The notes beneath the pieces were generated by a model. It saw nothing but the letters and a program-made list of their open reading frames with translations, was not told where the DNA came from and did no database searches. The position numbers were made by a program, and so were the translations under genes. 64,000 nt of DNA, taken from the NCBI RefSeq assembly GCF_026183675.1, contig NZ_JAPIVK010000018.1:33498-97497 (forward strand), written 5' to 3'. Shown piece by piece: positions 54,327 to 63,146 of this stretch (positions are counted from its first letter, which is position 1; every line of letters begins with the position of its first letter). The DNA comes from Microbulbifer halophilus. GTDB lineage: Bacteria > Pseudomonadota > Gammaproteobacteria > Pseudomonadales > Cellvibrionaceae.

Positions 54327-57300
54327 ATGGCGATGGTCGAAACGGATCAGGAGCTGGGCTTCGATCGCGATTACTCCCTCAAGGCCGCATTTACCCGCGA
54401 TGAGGGGCGTGTCTTCCTTACCGGTATCGACGCGCTGGTTCGGCTGCCGCTGATGCAGAAGCAACTGGACGAGCGCGCCGGGCTGAACACCGCCGGCTTT
54501 ATTTCCGGCTACCGCGGCTCGCCGCTGGGCGGCTACGACCAGGCCCTCTGGCGACAGAAGAAACTGCTGGCGGGGCGCGATATCCACTTCGAGCCGGGTA
54601 TCAACGAGGATATGGGGGCCACCAATATCTGGGGCACCCAGTTACTGGATCACTATCGCCAGCAGGCCACCCGCGACGGCGTCTTCTCCATCTGGTACGG
54701 CAAGGGCCACGGCGTGGACCGCAGTGCCGATGTGTTCCGCCAGGCCAATGTGCAGGGCACTTCGAAACTGGGCGGTGTACTGGCCCTGTGCGGCGACGAC
54801 CACACCGCCGAATCCTCCATGTTCTCCCACAACACCGACCAGATCTTCGAGTCGGTGATGATGCCGCTGCTGTTTCCGGCCAGCATCGACGAATACCTGA
54901 CCCTGGGGCTGGCCGGTATCGCCCTGTCGCGTTTCTCCGGCCTCTGGGTCGGCTTCAAGGCCATTACCGAAACGGTCGAGGCCGGCGCCTCCATCGTGGT
55001 TCCGGATCTGCCGCAATTCGCACTGCCGGAAGATTTCCCGATTCCGCCCCACGGCCTCAACTACGATCCGCACCTGAACTGGCCGGCAGAGCGCATGGAG
55101 TACGAGCGCCGCATGCTGGAAGAGCGGCTGCCGGCCGCACAGGCCTTCGCCCGTGCCAACAGCCTCGACAAAACGATCGTTTCCGCCCCGCAGAAACGCT
55201 CCGGTATCGTCACCGTCGGCAAGGCCCACGGCGACCTGCTGGAGGCGCTGGAACTGCTGGAACTGGACGAGCGGGACCTCGAGCAGGCCGGAATATCCAT
55301 CTACAAGGTCGCCATGAGCTGGCCGCTGGAACCCGAAGGCATGACCGAATTCGCCGCGGGCATGGAGCGCCTGCTGGTGGTGGAGGAAAAGCGCCCGCTG
55401 GTGGAAGACCAGCTCAAGAAGCTGCTCTACGGCTGGCCCGACGGCCGCCGCCCGAAAGTGGTGGGCAAGAAAGACCTGGATGGCAGCGACCTGCTGCCGG
55501 CTATCTGGGGCTTTGGCCCGGACAGGGTGGCGAAAGCCATGGCCCGCTGGCTGGCCGACACGGAACTGGGCGCGCGCATTGCGCCGCTGGCGGAAAAACT
55601 GGGCGACGATGTGCCGGGCAGGGCCGGCGGCCTGTTGGCCCGCGAACCGGTTTTCTGCGCGGGCTGCCCGCACAATACCTCCACCAAACTGCCGGAGGGC
55701 AGCCTCGGCAGCGCCGGTATCGGTTGCCATATCATGGCCCTGGGCAAGGGGCTGCGTACCGACACCTATTCCCATATGGGCGGCGAGGGCGTCCAGTGGG
55801 TGGGCCTGCACCGCTTCTCCTCGGCCTCCCATATTTTCCAGAATATGGGCGACGGCACCTACAACCACTCCGGCCTGCTGGCCATCCGCCAGGCAGTGGC
55901 CAGCCAGGTGAATATCACCTACAAGATCCTGCTCAACGACGCCGTCGCCATGACCGGCGGTCAGCCCGCCGACGGCGAGGTGACCGCACCGACGCTGGCC
56001 GCGCAACTGCTGGCCGAAGGCGTCGGCGAAGTGGTGTTGCTGAGCGAAGAGCCGGGCCACTGGCACCGCCGGGGGGCGCAACTGCCATCGGACGTGAAAA
56101 TCCTGCCGCGCTCGGAACTGGATGCGGTACAGCGCCGCCTGCGCGAAACCCCGGGCGTGACCGCCATCATCTACGAGCAGGTCTGTGCGGCGGAAAAACG
56201 CCGCCGCCGCAAGAAAAAACAGATGGACGACCCGGCCCGGCGCCTGCTGATCAACCACCGGGTCTGCGAGGGATGCGGCGACTGCAGTGTGCAGTCGAGC
56301 TGTATCGCCGTGGAGCCGCTGGAAACCCGCTATGGCCGCAAGCGCCAGGTGAACCAGTCCAGCTGCAACAAGGACATGCGCTGCGCGGACGGTTTCTGCC
56401 CGAGCTTCGTCACCGTCGAGGGCGGCGAACTGAAAAAGCCGCCACTCGATACCCTGGCGGACGCACTCGACGTAGCCATTGCCGGCCTGCCGGCGGCGCC
56501 CCAGGCGGAGCTCGACAGGCCGCTCAGCATTCTCGTCGCCGGTATCGGCGGCAGTGGTGTGCTCACCGTGGCGGCGCTGCTGGGCATGGCCGCGCACCTG
56601 GAAGAGAAGGGCAGTACCACCCTGTATTTCACCGGCCTGGCGCAGAAAAACGGCGCTGTGGTGGCCCACGTGAAAGTGGCCACGCGCCCGGAAAATATCA
56701 CCACCGCGCGCATTCGCGACGGTTCGGCGGAACTGCTGCTGGGCTGCGATATGGTCACTGCCGCGAGCCAGCGACCCAAATTCGCGAACGGCAAAATCCG
56801 CTCGCTGGTCAACACCGCCGAAGTGCCGGTGGCGGCCTTTATTCGCGACAACGACTTGGCTTTCCCGGCGGATGCCACCCAGCAGAGTATCGAATCCCTG
56901 AGTGCGGAATATTTCGCCTTCGACGCCAACCAATACGCCCGGGCACTGTTTGGCGATACCGTCTCCAGCAACCTGATGATCATGGGCTACGCCTGCCAGA
57001 AAGGCCTGCTGCCGATTGGCGAGGCCGCGCTGGAGCGCGCCATCGAGCTGAACGGCGTGGCGGTGGAAAACAACCTGCGCGCATTCCGCGCCGGCCGCCT
57101 GCTGGCCGAAAACCCCGAGGCGGTGGAACAGCTCGCGGTACCGGCGCAGCCGGTCAAGATGATGGAGCCACAGGAGACCATCGAGCAACTGATCGCGCGG
57201 CTCGCGGCCGAGCTGGCGGAATACCAGAGCGCTGCCTACGCGCGCCATTTCACCCGTACCGTCGAGCGGCTGCATAGCGCGGAAAAGACCCTGGGCCGCC

Positions 57301-57842
57301 TCGGCGGCGAACTGACCCGCACCGCCGCACAGAGCCTCTACAAGGCCATGGCCTACAAGGATGAATACGAGGTGGCACGGCTCTACAGCGGCGAGGATTT
57401 CCAGCGCCAGCTGCGCGAAACCTTTACCGGCGACTACAAACTGAAATTCCATATGGCGCCGCCGGTGATGGCGCGCCCGGATGCTGGCGGCAAGGTGAAG
57501 AAAATGCAGTTCGGCCCCTGGATGGGCAAGCTGATGCCGCTACTGGCGAAAGGCAAGATCCTGCGCGGCACCGTATTCGATATCTTCGGCTATACTCGCG
57601 AGCGCCGCGCCGAGCGCCACTGGGCGCGACAGGTGGGCGGCGCCGTGCGCGCAGTGGCTGTTGCCCTGGACGAGGACAACTTCGCCGCCGCGCGGGAACT
57701 GCTGGAACTGCCGCAACAGGTACGCGGCTACGGCCATGTACGCGAGCAGAAATTTGCCGAGGTGCAAGAGCGCTGGCATCAACTCCTGAACCGTTTCAGC
57801 GATAGCGACAGCGAAGCCGGACTGGCCACAACCCCCTCCTGA
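54327..57842 (+). CDS. Indolepyruvate ferredoxin oxidoreductase, fused (2-oxo acid:acceptor oxidoreductase)
   Basis: A 1171-residue single-chain enzyme that oxidatively decarboxylates aryl or branched 2-oxo acids to acyl-CoA. The N-terminal pyrimidine-binding half has TAGFISGYRGSPLGGYDQ and GVLALCGDDHTAESS. The ThDP part has FCAGCPHNTSTKLPEG and HMGGEGVQW. VCEGCGDCSVQSSC near 655 and CNKDMRC near 685 bind iron-sulfur clusters. SILVAGIGGSGVLTVAALLGMAAH near 735 starts the gamma (CoA) domain. It can consume keto acids made by aminotransferases. ATG 54327 follows AGGTGG. An Lrp regulator is divergent. Confidence 0.9.
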   Translation: MAMVETDQELGFDRDYSLKAAFTRDEGRVFLTGIDALVRLPLMQKQLDERAGLNTAGFISGYRGSPLGGYDQALWRQKKLLAGRDIHFEPGINEDMGATNIWGTQLLDHYRQQATRDGVFSIWYGKGHGVDRSADVFRQANVQGTSKLGGVLALCGDDHTAESSMFSHNTDQIFESVMMPLLFPASIDEYLTLGLAGIALSRFSGLWVGFKAITETVEAGASIVVPDLPQFALPEDFPIPPHGLNYDPHLNWPAERMEYERRMLEERLPAAQAFARANSLDKTIVSAPQKRSGIVTVGKAHGDLLEALELLELDERDLEQAGISIYKVAMSWPLEPEGMTEFAAGMERLLVVEEKRPLVEDQLKKLLYGWPDGRRPKVVGKKDLDGSDLLPAIWGFGPDRVAKAMARWLADTELGARIAPLAEKLGDDVPGRAGGLLAREPVFCAGCPHNTSTKLPEGSLGSAGIGCHIMALGKGLRTDTYSHMGGEGVQWVGLHRFSSASHIFQNMGDGTYNHSGLLAIRQAVASQVNITYKILLNDAVAMTGGQPADGEVTAPTLAAQLLAEGVGEVVLLSEEPGHWHRRGAQLPSDVKILPRSELDAVQRRLRETPGVTAIIYEQVCAAEKRRRRKKKQMDDPARRLLINHRVCEGCGDCSVQSSCIAVEPLETRYGRKRQVNQSSCNKDMRCADGFCPSFVTVEGGELKKPPLDTLADALDVAIAGLPAAPQAELDRPLSILVAGIGGSGVLTVAALLGMAAHLEEKGSTTLYFTGLAQKNGAVVAHVKVATRPENITTARIRDGSAELLLGCDMVTAASQRPKFANGKIRSLVNTAEVPVAAFIRDNDLAFPADATQQSIESLSAEYFAFDANQYARALFGDTVSSNLMIMGYACQKGLLPIGEAALERAIELNGVAVENNLRAFRAGRLLAENPEAVEQLAVPAQPVKMMEPQETIEQLIARLAAELAEYQSAAYARHFTRTVERLHSAEKTLGRLGGELTRTAAQSLYKAMAYKDEYEVARLYSGEDFQRQLRETFTGDYKLKFHMAPPVMARPDAGGKVKKMQFGPWMGKLMPLLAKGKILRGTVFDIFGYTRERRAERHWARQVGGAVRAVAVALDEDNFAAARELLELPQQVRGYGHVREQKFAEVQERWHQLLNRFSDSDSEAGLATTPS

Positions 57843-57874
57843 CCCTTCCCCGGAGCCGCGGAGCTCTAGTCCGT

Positions 57875-57952
57875 CCCCGGGACCGCGGAGCTCCAGCTCC
57901 GCCCCCGGGAACGCCGAGCCCCAGCTCGGCCATCGCCCCGAAGGGGCGACAA
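57875..57952. repeat. Dispersed palindromic repeat (copy C)
   Basis: This matches 49390-49466 in order and sequence: GCGGAGCTCCAGCTCCGC, then CGCCGAGCCCCAGCTCGGC, then CGCCCCGAAGGGGCG. An additional broken copy lies at 57855-57875. Confidence 0.8.
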
Positions 57953-58122
57953 TAAAAACCCCATAACCAATCCAAACCCCCCAGTCACAATTTCCCCTTG
58001 TCCCCACTGGCGTACAACTCTACAAGCAGCTAAACCTAGAGAAGAACGAGACGACATTGCCGCAGCCCGAAGCTGCGAAAAATGGGGACTCTCTCGGCAA
58101 TCAGATGAGCGAGGTGCTGCAG

Positions 58123-58518
58123 ATGAAATCAGCAATAGCGGCCGTTGTGGGCCTGAGCGCCACAGTAATGTTCGGCTGCGCCACGCAGCAGGAACAGGTG
58201 CCCGGTTCGGGCGGAATTGTTATCGACACCTACGGCGTGAACATGACCCAGTATCAACGGGATCTCACGGACTGCAAAGGCCTGTCCTACGCCGCCCGCA
58301 GCGACGAAGGGCGCCGCGGTGTCACCCGCGCCGCCGGCGGTGCACTGCTGGGCGGCGCCCTGGGGGCCATCATCGGCGATACCAGCAGCGCGGCCGCCGC
58401 GGGCGCCGGTGCCGGCGCCGTGCTGGGTGGTGTCTCCGGTGTGACCAGCGCCCACTCCGAAGCGGGTCAAATCACCAGAAACTGTCTGCGCGGTCGCGGA
58501 TATCGCGTCTTGAATTGA
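58123..58518 (+). CDS. Glycine-zipper outer-membrane lipoprotein
   Basis: A 131-residue protein with lipobox VMFGC (cysteine 19). GGALLGGALGAIIGDTSSAAAAGAGAGAVLGGVSGV (about 78-115) is a glycine zipper, found in SlyB/Rcp/YMGG-type lipoproteins that sit in or near the outer membrane. The short C-terminal part CLRGRGYRVLN is common to such proteins. ATG 58123 follows GAGG at long spacing; the frame is open from 58057. Confidence 0.75.
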   Translation: MKSAIAAVVGLSATVMFGCATQQEQVPGSGGIVIDTYGVNMTQYQRDLTDCKGLSYAARSDEGRRGVTRAAGGALLGGALGAIIGDTSSAAAAGAGAGAVLGGVSGVTSAHSEAGQITRNCLRGRGYRVLN

Positions 58519-58710
58519 TCTTTTTCCGATCACTGCGGTCCAAGAATCAACTGACCTGTTGATATTCGGCAATCTCACAGGACTTGGCTTGAGCTGGGCT
58601 GATGCCCGGCTCTTTTTTTGGGGTGGTCGTTGGGCGATCCGTAGGATGGGCAAAGCACAGCGTGCCCATCAAAGAACTGGCCCCGACATACAGGGACTGT
58701 ATGCGGCCCG

Positions 58711-59100
58711 CTATGTATCCATCGAACTGATCCAGGGATAGGCATAGAGGGCAGTCCCGGCGAGAAACACAAAGAACAGGGCCAGAGACAGCCGGCGGTG
58801 TAGCCCGAAGAAAACCACCTGCTCTGCGGCGCGGAGCAGCCAGAACAGGGCTATCAGGAACAGCAGCGACCGCCCCAGGCCGGTAGCCAGCAGCTCTGTC
58901 GGGTGGAAAAAGGATAGATACGCGAAGATCAGGAAGGTGAAGATCAGGCAGAAATTGAGGATCTGCATCACCTGGCGGTTGATAAAGCGGAGCGATGCGA
59001 GATCGCGCTTCCAGTCGAAAAGACGCCAGAAAAGCAGGTGAAAGACCGCGAAGCCGAGATTGAAAAAACCTCCCAGCATAATTACGGTTGTGACTGACAT
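58711..59100 (-). CDS. Four-helix membrane protein of unknown function
   Basis: A 129-residue inner-membrane protein with four hydrophobic helices (about 5-26, 44-66, 72-92 and 101-122). RLFDWKRDLASLRFINRQVMQILNFCLIF between helices 1 and 2 looks conserved, but no family name can be given. Ribosome site GGGAGG precedes it. Confidence 0.65.
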   Translation of the reverse strand: MSVTTVIMLGGFFNLGFAVFHLLFWRLFDWKRDLASLRFINRQVMQILNFCLIFTFLIFAYLSFFHPTELLATGLGRSLLFLIALFWLLRAAEQVVFFGLHRRLSLALFFVFLAGTALYAYPWISSMDT

Positions 59101-59118
59101 CTGTGACCTCCCTGGTGT

Positions 59119-59724
59119 TTACCGGTCGTGTAGTCCCAGGCCGCCCAAGATTCTGGGTATACACTTTTCGACCCTCGATGCCCGGGTCTTGGATTGTTTG
59201 GCACCGCCAAAGTGGAGCAGGTAGCCCCGCTGCCGCCCCGGCGTCAAAGCCTCGAAGGCGGCCTTCAATTCCGGGTCCTCATCCAGTTTTCTCTGAAACT
59301 CCCCGGGCACGCTGAAATCCTCCGTTTTCTTGAATTCCACGGTAAGACCCGCCTTTTCCACCTCAATGGCCCGGTTGATACAGGCCTTTATTTCCGGCGC
59401 CAGCGATTCAACCTCCCCGACACTGGTAAATCGAATCTGGCGCGCAGCCTGGGTGTTCTCGGTCTGCGCCACCAGGATCCCTTTGGGGTCTTTGAGAAGG
59501 GCCCCCTTCATAAACAGCAGTGCACAGAAATCCTTGAAGCCGTGCATCAGGAATACATTGCTGCCATCCAGGGAGTAGCAGGGCTTGCCCCACTTCAGGT
59601 CCTCGGAAAGGGTTGTATCGAGAGCGATCTCCCGAAGCGCCTTATACGCCTTCTGCCACTTCCCCGCCTTGTCTATGAATGTGTCGACTTTTGGGTTCTT
59701 ACGATTTTTGGTGGTCTGGTTCAT
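59119..59724 (-). CDS. YdeI/OmpD-associated family protein (DUF1801 plus OmdA)
   Basis: A 201-residue cytoplasmic protein. Residues 20-120 form a DUF1801/YdhG-like domain (LSEDLKWGKPCYSLDGSNVFLMHGFKDFCALLFMKGALL), and residues 135-195 the OmdA domain (FSVPGEFQRKLDEDPELKAAFEALTPGRQRGYLLHFGGAKQSKTRASRVEKCIPRIL). The function is not established. It is the last gene before the region with foreign character. Confidence 0.85.
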   Translation of the reverse strand: MNQTTKNRKNPKVDTFIDKAGKWQKAYKALREIALDTTLSEDLKWGKPCYSLDGSNVFLMHGFKDFCALLFMKGALLKDPKGILVAQTENTQAARQIRFTSVGEVESLAPEIKACINRAIEVEKAGLTVEFKKTEDFSVPGEFQRKLDEDPELKAAFEALTPGRQRGYLLHFGGAKQSKTRASRVEKCIPRILGGLGLHDR

Positions 59725-59757
59725 ATGCGAAGTCCCGGTTATCAAGGGGGTCCTCAT

Positions 59758-59947
59758 TGTATTAACCGTTGTCCAGGCTCCATTAACAGCGGGCGCGTCC
59801 TGTACTCATGTCATACGGTCGTCATTCCGGGCCTGATCCGAAGTCCGGGTCGTCCCGCAGGGCAGGGCGAATTGCTGCGCGTTGAATGCAGGGGGCATAC
59901 TGTGGATTGATCCTTGGAGCGACTTGTATGGTCCATGTTAGCTCAAT
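59758..59947. repeat. Gap with REP-like repeat at the array border
   Basis: GTCATTCCGGGCCTGATCCG and AGTCCGGGTCGTC (59820-59855) resemble the repeats at 8590-8700. To the right, base composition changes to AT-rich. Confidence 0.45.
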
Positions 59948-60502
59948 CTACTTGACTGACTTTAGGTGCTTTCTGTTCTTTTTATCTCGGCCTGATCGAG
60001 GGCGATAATACTTAAAGTATAATGGAATAGATTTCCAGCATTCTTCACCATCCAGCCCCATAGCCGGTGCCATATTAACCACCGCTATGAGTGCATTTAT
60101 GTAACCCAATATCATCAAAGGAACATTAACGTACCAAGGCAAAGAAGCGCTATATAGGGAAAATATCGCTATACATGGTATGAATACTATTGCCTGTGCA
60201 GCAACCCCACCCCATGAAACTAGACAGTTATGATAATCATTGTCGGCCTTTTCAAACGAGAATTGTCCATGGAGCAAGTAAAGACTGATTCGTACCGACC
60301 TAAGACCCAACTTCGATGCAAACCACATATGCCCTATCTCATGAATTAGCATTACCATGAGAATTGAAATGGCAACGATCAACATCGAAATTTCTGAAAC
60401 AGCAAGCACAGCTATCAACACCAACGGTACACTCAAGCTCCAATGTATAAACACTGGAACTCCCGATATGGAAAATAGCTTAAGGTACTCGAGCTTCCTC
60501 AT
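59948..60502 (-). CDS. M50-like (site-2 protease type) membrane metallopeptidase
   Basis: A 184-residue membrane protein with five helices. MVMLIHEIGHMWFASKLGL (about 55-73) has the HEIGH zinc motif, and NMAPAMGLDGEE near 145 corresponds to the NxxPxxxxDG motif that gives the third ligand, although L at the usual position differs. It is smaller than most S2P enzymes and lacks PDZ or CBS domains. Base use is AT-rich. It is probably the last cassette of the integron array. ATG 60502 begins the conserved part. Confidence 0.75.
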   Translation of the reverse strand: MRKLEYLKLFSISGVPVFIHWSLSVPLVLIAVLAVSEISMLIVAISILMVMLIHEIGHMWFASKLGLRSVRISLYLLHGQFSFEKADNDYHNCLVSWGGVAAQAIVFIPCIAIFSLYSASLPWYVNVPLMILGYINALIAVVNMAPAMGLDGEECWKSIPLYFKYYRPRSGRDKKNRKHLKSVK

Positions 60503-60514
60503 ACACACCACCTT

Positions 60515-60607
60515 AAGGAGTTGACGCCGCCATCTGCGTCGGCCGTAATACATTCAGCGCGAAGCGCGTTGCGTAAGTCATCCGTCAGCATAGCCTGGTT
60601 ATAGGGC
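60515..60607 (-). other. Possible attC site (weak)
   Basis: On the minus strand GCCCTATAACC at 60607-60597 resembles the R'' box, followed by CGCGCTTCGCGC-type hairpin sequence. The R' box is not clear near 60515, so the site may be damaged. Confidence 0.35.
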
Positions 60608-60879
60608 AAGGTCACGCGGCAGTCTCCTCAAGGCAGCAGTAACTGATGCAGTAAAAAGTGAAACCACTGTAAATTGACCTAGCACGTGAATCGCGAATTT
60701 CGGCCAGAAATCTATTTCTTTAGTAAACAACGGATGCCAGACATAAATGAGTGTCAAGTTTCCAGGGAGCAGAAAAGATCTATACCGGGCATGCCTCCAC
60801 CCCACACAGTCCAATTTATGGTAAATGCAATTAGCCCAACAAGTACTGATCCGACACCCGTATAAACTGCGATATTCAT
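60599..60879 (-). pseudogene. Frameshifted small membrane protein
   Basis: ATG 60879 opens MNIAVYTGVGSVLVGLIAFT and stops at 60754 after 41 codons. An overlapping frame continues with SFLLPGNLTLIYVWHPLFTKEIDFWPK and a second hydrophobic helix to 60599. The two together make a two- to three-helix protein of about 93 residues. One base lost or gained near 60770-60780 explains the break. No family is known. Confidence 0.55.
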
Positions 60880-60901
60880 TACGCTAAGCATGATTCATGG
60901 T

Positions 60902-60995
60902 GCCTATAACATTTGCTTTAACCGGCGCCGTCACTGGACTCGCCCGGCTTTGTCACTACGGGACTTTCCGGGGTCCGGTTGAACCCATGGTTAGC
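60902..60995 (-). other. attC recombination site
   Basis: On the minus strand AGCTAACCA (R'') starts near 60995, TCAACCGG (L'') pairs with CCGGTTAA (L'), and TGTTATAGGC (R') ends at 60902. The site covers the last 26 codons of the upstream cassette gene. Confidence 0.6.
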
Positions 60996-61586
60996 TTCCC
61001 CCTTCGGTCGATACGCCTCCTCTTTTGGAAGGTGTGCAACAAGCAGCTTTAGGTAGAACAACGGCAGAAACCACTCCATCCCCGGTGGGGGCTCAAGTGC
61101 GTAAAGGGCTAGGAGAACACTCCCGGTGTACATGAGCAGTGCAATCGGCCGTCGAAGGTAGAGTGGCGACGAGATGATCACGAGACCTGCAACCAAGAGG
61201 TATACTCCAGCAGTGATTAGCCACGACAAATCAAGCCCGAGGAACAACCACGAAATAAGGGCTAGATGCACTAGGTGTAACGTGACAAATCCGAAGTGCT
61301 GGGAAAAGCCTTGCCCTGCGCGGTGATACCATCGCTTCCCGGAAGAGGTAGCATTGGTAATGATACCGCCCACGATATCGAACGCTAGCACCGCGCAAAG
61401 GATGTACTGAACAGTGGACCAAGTCCCTATTGCATAAGCCGCATAAGCAACTGCCACGACCGCAGCCCCTAGGGGCAACACGAACTGAAGCACCAGTTCT
61501 GCTGGTGTTGCGCCAGGGCCTACAAACCGATCCAAAACCCCAGGCAACCCTTCACGGGGACTTGGTAACTCCTGTTTAGCGCGCAT
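60918..61586 (-). CDS. Cassette-encoded membrane protein of unknown function
   Basis: A 222-residue protein with five or six hydrophobic helices between residues 28 and 180. TNATSSGKRWYHRAGQGFSQHFGFVTLHLVHLALISWLFL is the most striking segment. No family is recognised. ATG 61586 has AGGAG at good spacing. The last 26 residues are encoded within an attC site and are probably not conserved. Confidence 0.65.
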   Translation of the reverse strand: MRAKQELPSPREGLPGVLDRFVGPGATPAELVLQFVLPLGAAVVAVAYAAYAIGTWSTVQYILCAVLAFDIVGGIITNATSSGKRWYHRAGQGFSQHFGFVTLHLVHLALISWLFLGLDLSWLITAGVYLLVAGLVIISSPLYLRRPIALLMYTGSVLLALYALEPPPGMEWFLPLFYLKLLVAHLPKEEAYRPKGEANHGFNRTPESPVVTKPGESSDGAG

Positions 61587-61590
61587 CAAT

Positions 61591-61670
61591 GTCTCCTATT
61601 TTTAACGTCCACCATCACCAGTGATAAAGCCGCAGCGAATCGGAGGTTTTGGCATCCGGTGCATGGCTTT
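61591..61670 (-). other. Probable attC site (degenerate)
   Basis: On the minus strand TGCACCGGATGCC and ATCACTGGTGATG can pair around CCTCCGATTCGCTGCGG, and ACGTTAAAAA resembles an R' box. The R'' box is missing. Position directly after the HAD gene supports it. Confidence 0.4.
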
Positions 61671-61671
61671 T

Positions 61672-62322
61672 TTATAAGCCAATGTATCTCAAAGCCACAT
61701 TGGCTTCAGTATAATCTCGAATCGATTGCGGGCTCGAAATACGGCTTCCGACTGAGACAAAGTTATAGCCCAACGTTTCAGAGGCTTTCTGATCCCAAGG
61801 CCCGTCCCCGAAATACGTTATAGAATCATAACGACCGTTACCCGCACGCTTTTCGGCCAATCTCATAATATCGGTTCTGCTGTAATGATCCGAGGACGAG
61901 GCCAATGCTATAGACGAGAAGCTGATACCTGCAGCATCAAGCTTCATCCTCGCGGATTCACTCCAACCACCAGTAGCAAAAGCTACAGCGACATTCTGGC
62001 GTGCAACGAGCTGCGATAAAAACTCATAAGCTCCGAAGATTGGGGATACGCCGTGACACGAGATATGATCCGCTACTCGACTCACGAACCGTTCTCTAAC
62101 TTCTTCTGTGATACGATCGCTGTCACTTTTAAGCCCCAGTTCTTCGATCACCTCGATGAGAATCCCAGAATCGGTTACATGATTATAGCGGCTCCAATCA
62201 GGACCTATGGTCACACCCAATACATCCTTAGTAGCTGCTTGAAAGCATTCGGTATCGAAATCATATGACTCGACCAGCGTTCCGTCTATGTCGAATAAGA
62301 CTAGATGCACAATTTTCCCCAT
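61672..62322 (-). CDS. HAD superfamily hydrolase (cassette gene)
   Basis: A 216-residue phosphatase-like protein. Motif I is LVLFDIDGTLVES (nucleophile aspartate 11); motif II is AFATGGW; the lysine of motif III follows in SSSDHYSRTDIMRLAEK; motif IV is YFGDGPWDQKAS. The cap domain lies at about 20-90. The substrate is unknown. The start ATG directly follows an attC site with no clear ribosome site. Confidence 0.85.
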   Translation of the reverse strand: MGKIVHLVLFDIDGTLVESYDFDTECFQAATKDVLGVTIGPDWSRYNHVTDSGILIEVIEELGLKSDSDRITEEVRERFVSRVADHISCHGVSPIFGAYEFLSQLVARQNVAVAFATGGWSESARMKLDAAGISFSSIALASSSDHYSRTDIMRLAEKRAGNGRYDSITYFGDGPWDQKASETLGYNFVSVGSRISSPQSIRDYTEANVALRYIGL

Positions 62323-62403
62323 GGCTTATAACGCTTGCTATAAACGGCGCGAGGAGCGATCGTCCGGCGACCGGAGGGAGCGAGTTTAATGGTTTGGTTA
62401 GGC
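62323..62403 (-). other. attC recombination site (clearest copy)
   Basis: On the minus strand it starts GCCTAACC (R'', 62403) and ends GCGTTATAAGCC (R', 62323). Inner boxes CATTAAACTCGC and GCCGTTTATAG pair partly, and the centre holds CCTCCGGTCGCCGG, a hairpin. The 81 bases overlap the stop codon of the upstream cassette gene and end one base before the HAD start. Confidence 0.75.
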
Positions 62404-62877
62404 ATCTTTATCCTGGGTTACACCGTAAGTGCGAAGCGCGGACTGAATTTGCGACTCTTCAGTAGTCTCTGAAGGGTAAAGGCGGTAGCTAGGCGCAACT
62501 ATCGGTTTCGCAGCGATAGTTCTTACAACGAACACGCTATATATCGGATAGCGATCGCCAGCCATCGCGAGAAGTGGATCAACCCAGCGAGAATACTCTG
62601 GTTCTGATGGCTTAAGTTCGGTTGCCGTGCCAATAATCTTGAAGCCCTTTTGGACAAAAATATCAATAAAACTTAGACATATCTTCTGGTTTACCATGAT
62701 ATTCTTTGCTGACCGAGGTGATGCAATGTTTGCAACCACTATGTTCTGACTATCTGCAACAGCAAAGACTTCCTTTGGCGACACATTCGGCTGTCCGTTT
62801 TCGTCACTTGTAGCTAACCAACAGAGCACGCTTCGCTCTACAGATTCACGAACTTCGGTAGTTATTGGGTCTGACAC
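62398..62877 (-). CDS. Pyridoxamine 5'-phosphate oxidase-like flavin-binding protein (cassette gene)
   Basis: A 159-residue split-barrel protein of the PNPOx-like family. LCWLATSDENGQPNVSPKEVFAV is the classic FMN-binding first half; SPRSAKNIMVNQKICLSFID is the second. It is much shorter than PdxH and lacks its C-terminal part, so vitamin B6 synthesis is unlikely; general flavin or F420-type reductase is more likely. GTG/ATG start follows AGGAGGAG. AT-rich like its neighbours. Confidence 0.82.
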   Translation of the reverse strand: MSDPITTEVRESVERSVLCWLATSDENGQPNVSPKEVFAVADSQNIVVANIASPRSAKNIMVNQKICLSFIDIFVQKGFKIIGTATELKPSEPEYSRWVDPLLAMAGDRYPIYSVFVVRTIAAKPIVAPSYRLYPSETTEESQIQSALRTYGVTQDKDA

Positions 62878-62893
62878 AGTCTCCTCCTAGAAT

Positions 62894-63061
62894 GCATAAC
62901 GAGGCTGTAGAAAAACTCCGGCCTCTTCTTGCTGTTCATATTTCACCCAAATATTGCGATTCTACGTGAATTCTGGGCCAGTTCTGCATTGCGAAAAGCA
63001 TTTCAGGGCACTCTCCGCACGAAAAATTTACCTGCTTCAGGATTACTCGAGTTTTTCTACA
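62894..63061 (-). other. ORF-less cassette or long attC-like palindrome
   Basis: AGGCTGTAGAAAAACTC (62902-62918) and its exact reverse complement (63049-63065) border this segment, and GTTATGC on the minus strand at 62900-62894 resembles an R' box. Only a 21-codon frame lies inside. It fits a cassette without a gene or a long attC of VCR size. Confidence 0.5.
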
Positions 63062-63121
63062 GCCTGAACGTGAGCTGCAAGCCGCGCGAGGTACGAGCGT
63101 CGGCTTGACAGCCTTGTTGGG
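63062..63121 (-). other. attC recombination site
   Basis: On the minus strand CCCAACAA (R'') begins at 63121, CAAGCCG and CGGCTTG (L'' and L') form the stem, and ACGTTCAGGC (R') ends at 63062. The length of 60 bases is that of classic 59-base elements. Confidence 0.7.
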
Positions 63122-63146
63122 AATACGAGGCAGGTTGCCGGCCTCC

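Noticed and set aside
54642..57452. A 936-codon open frame on the minus strand
   Set aside because: It mirrors the indolepyruvate oxidoreductase gene, whose motifs are all intact on the plus strand.
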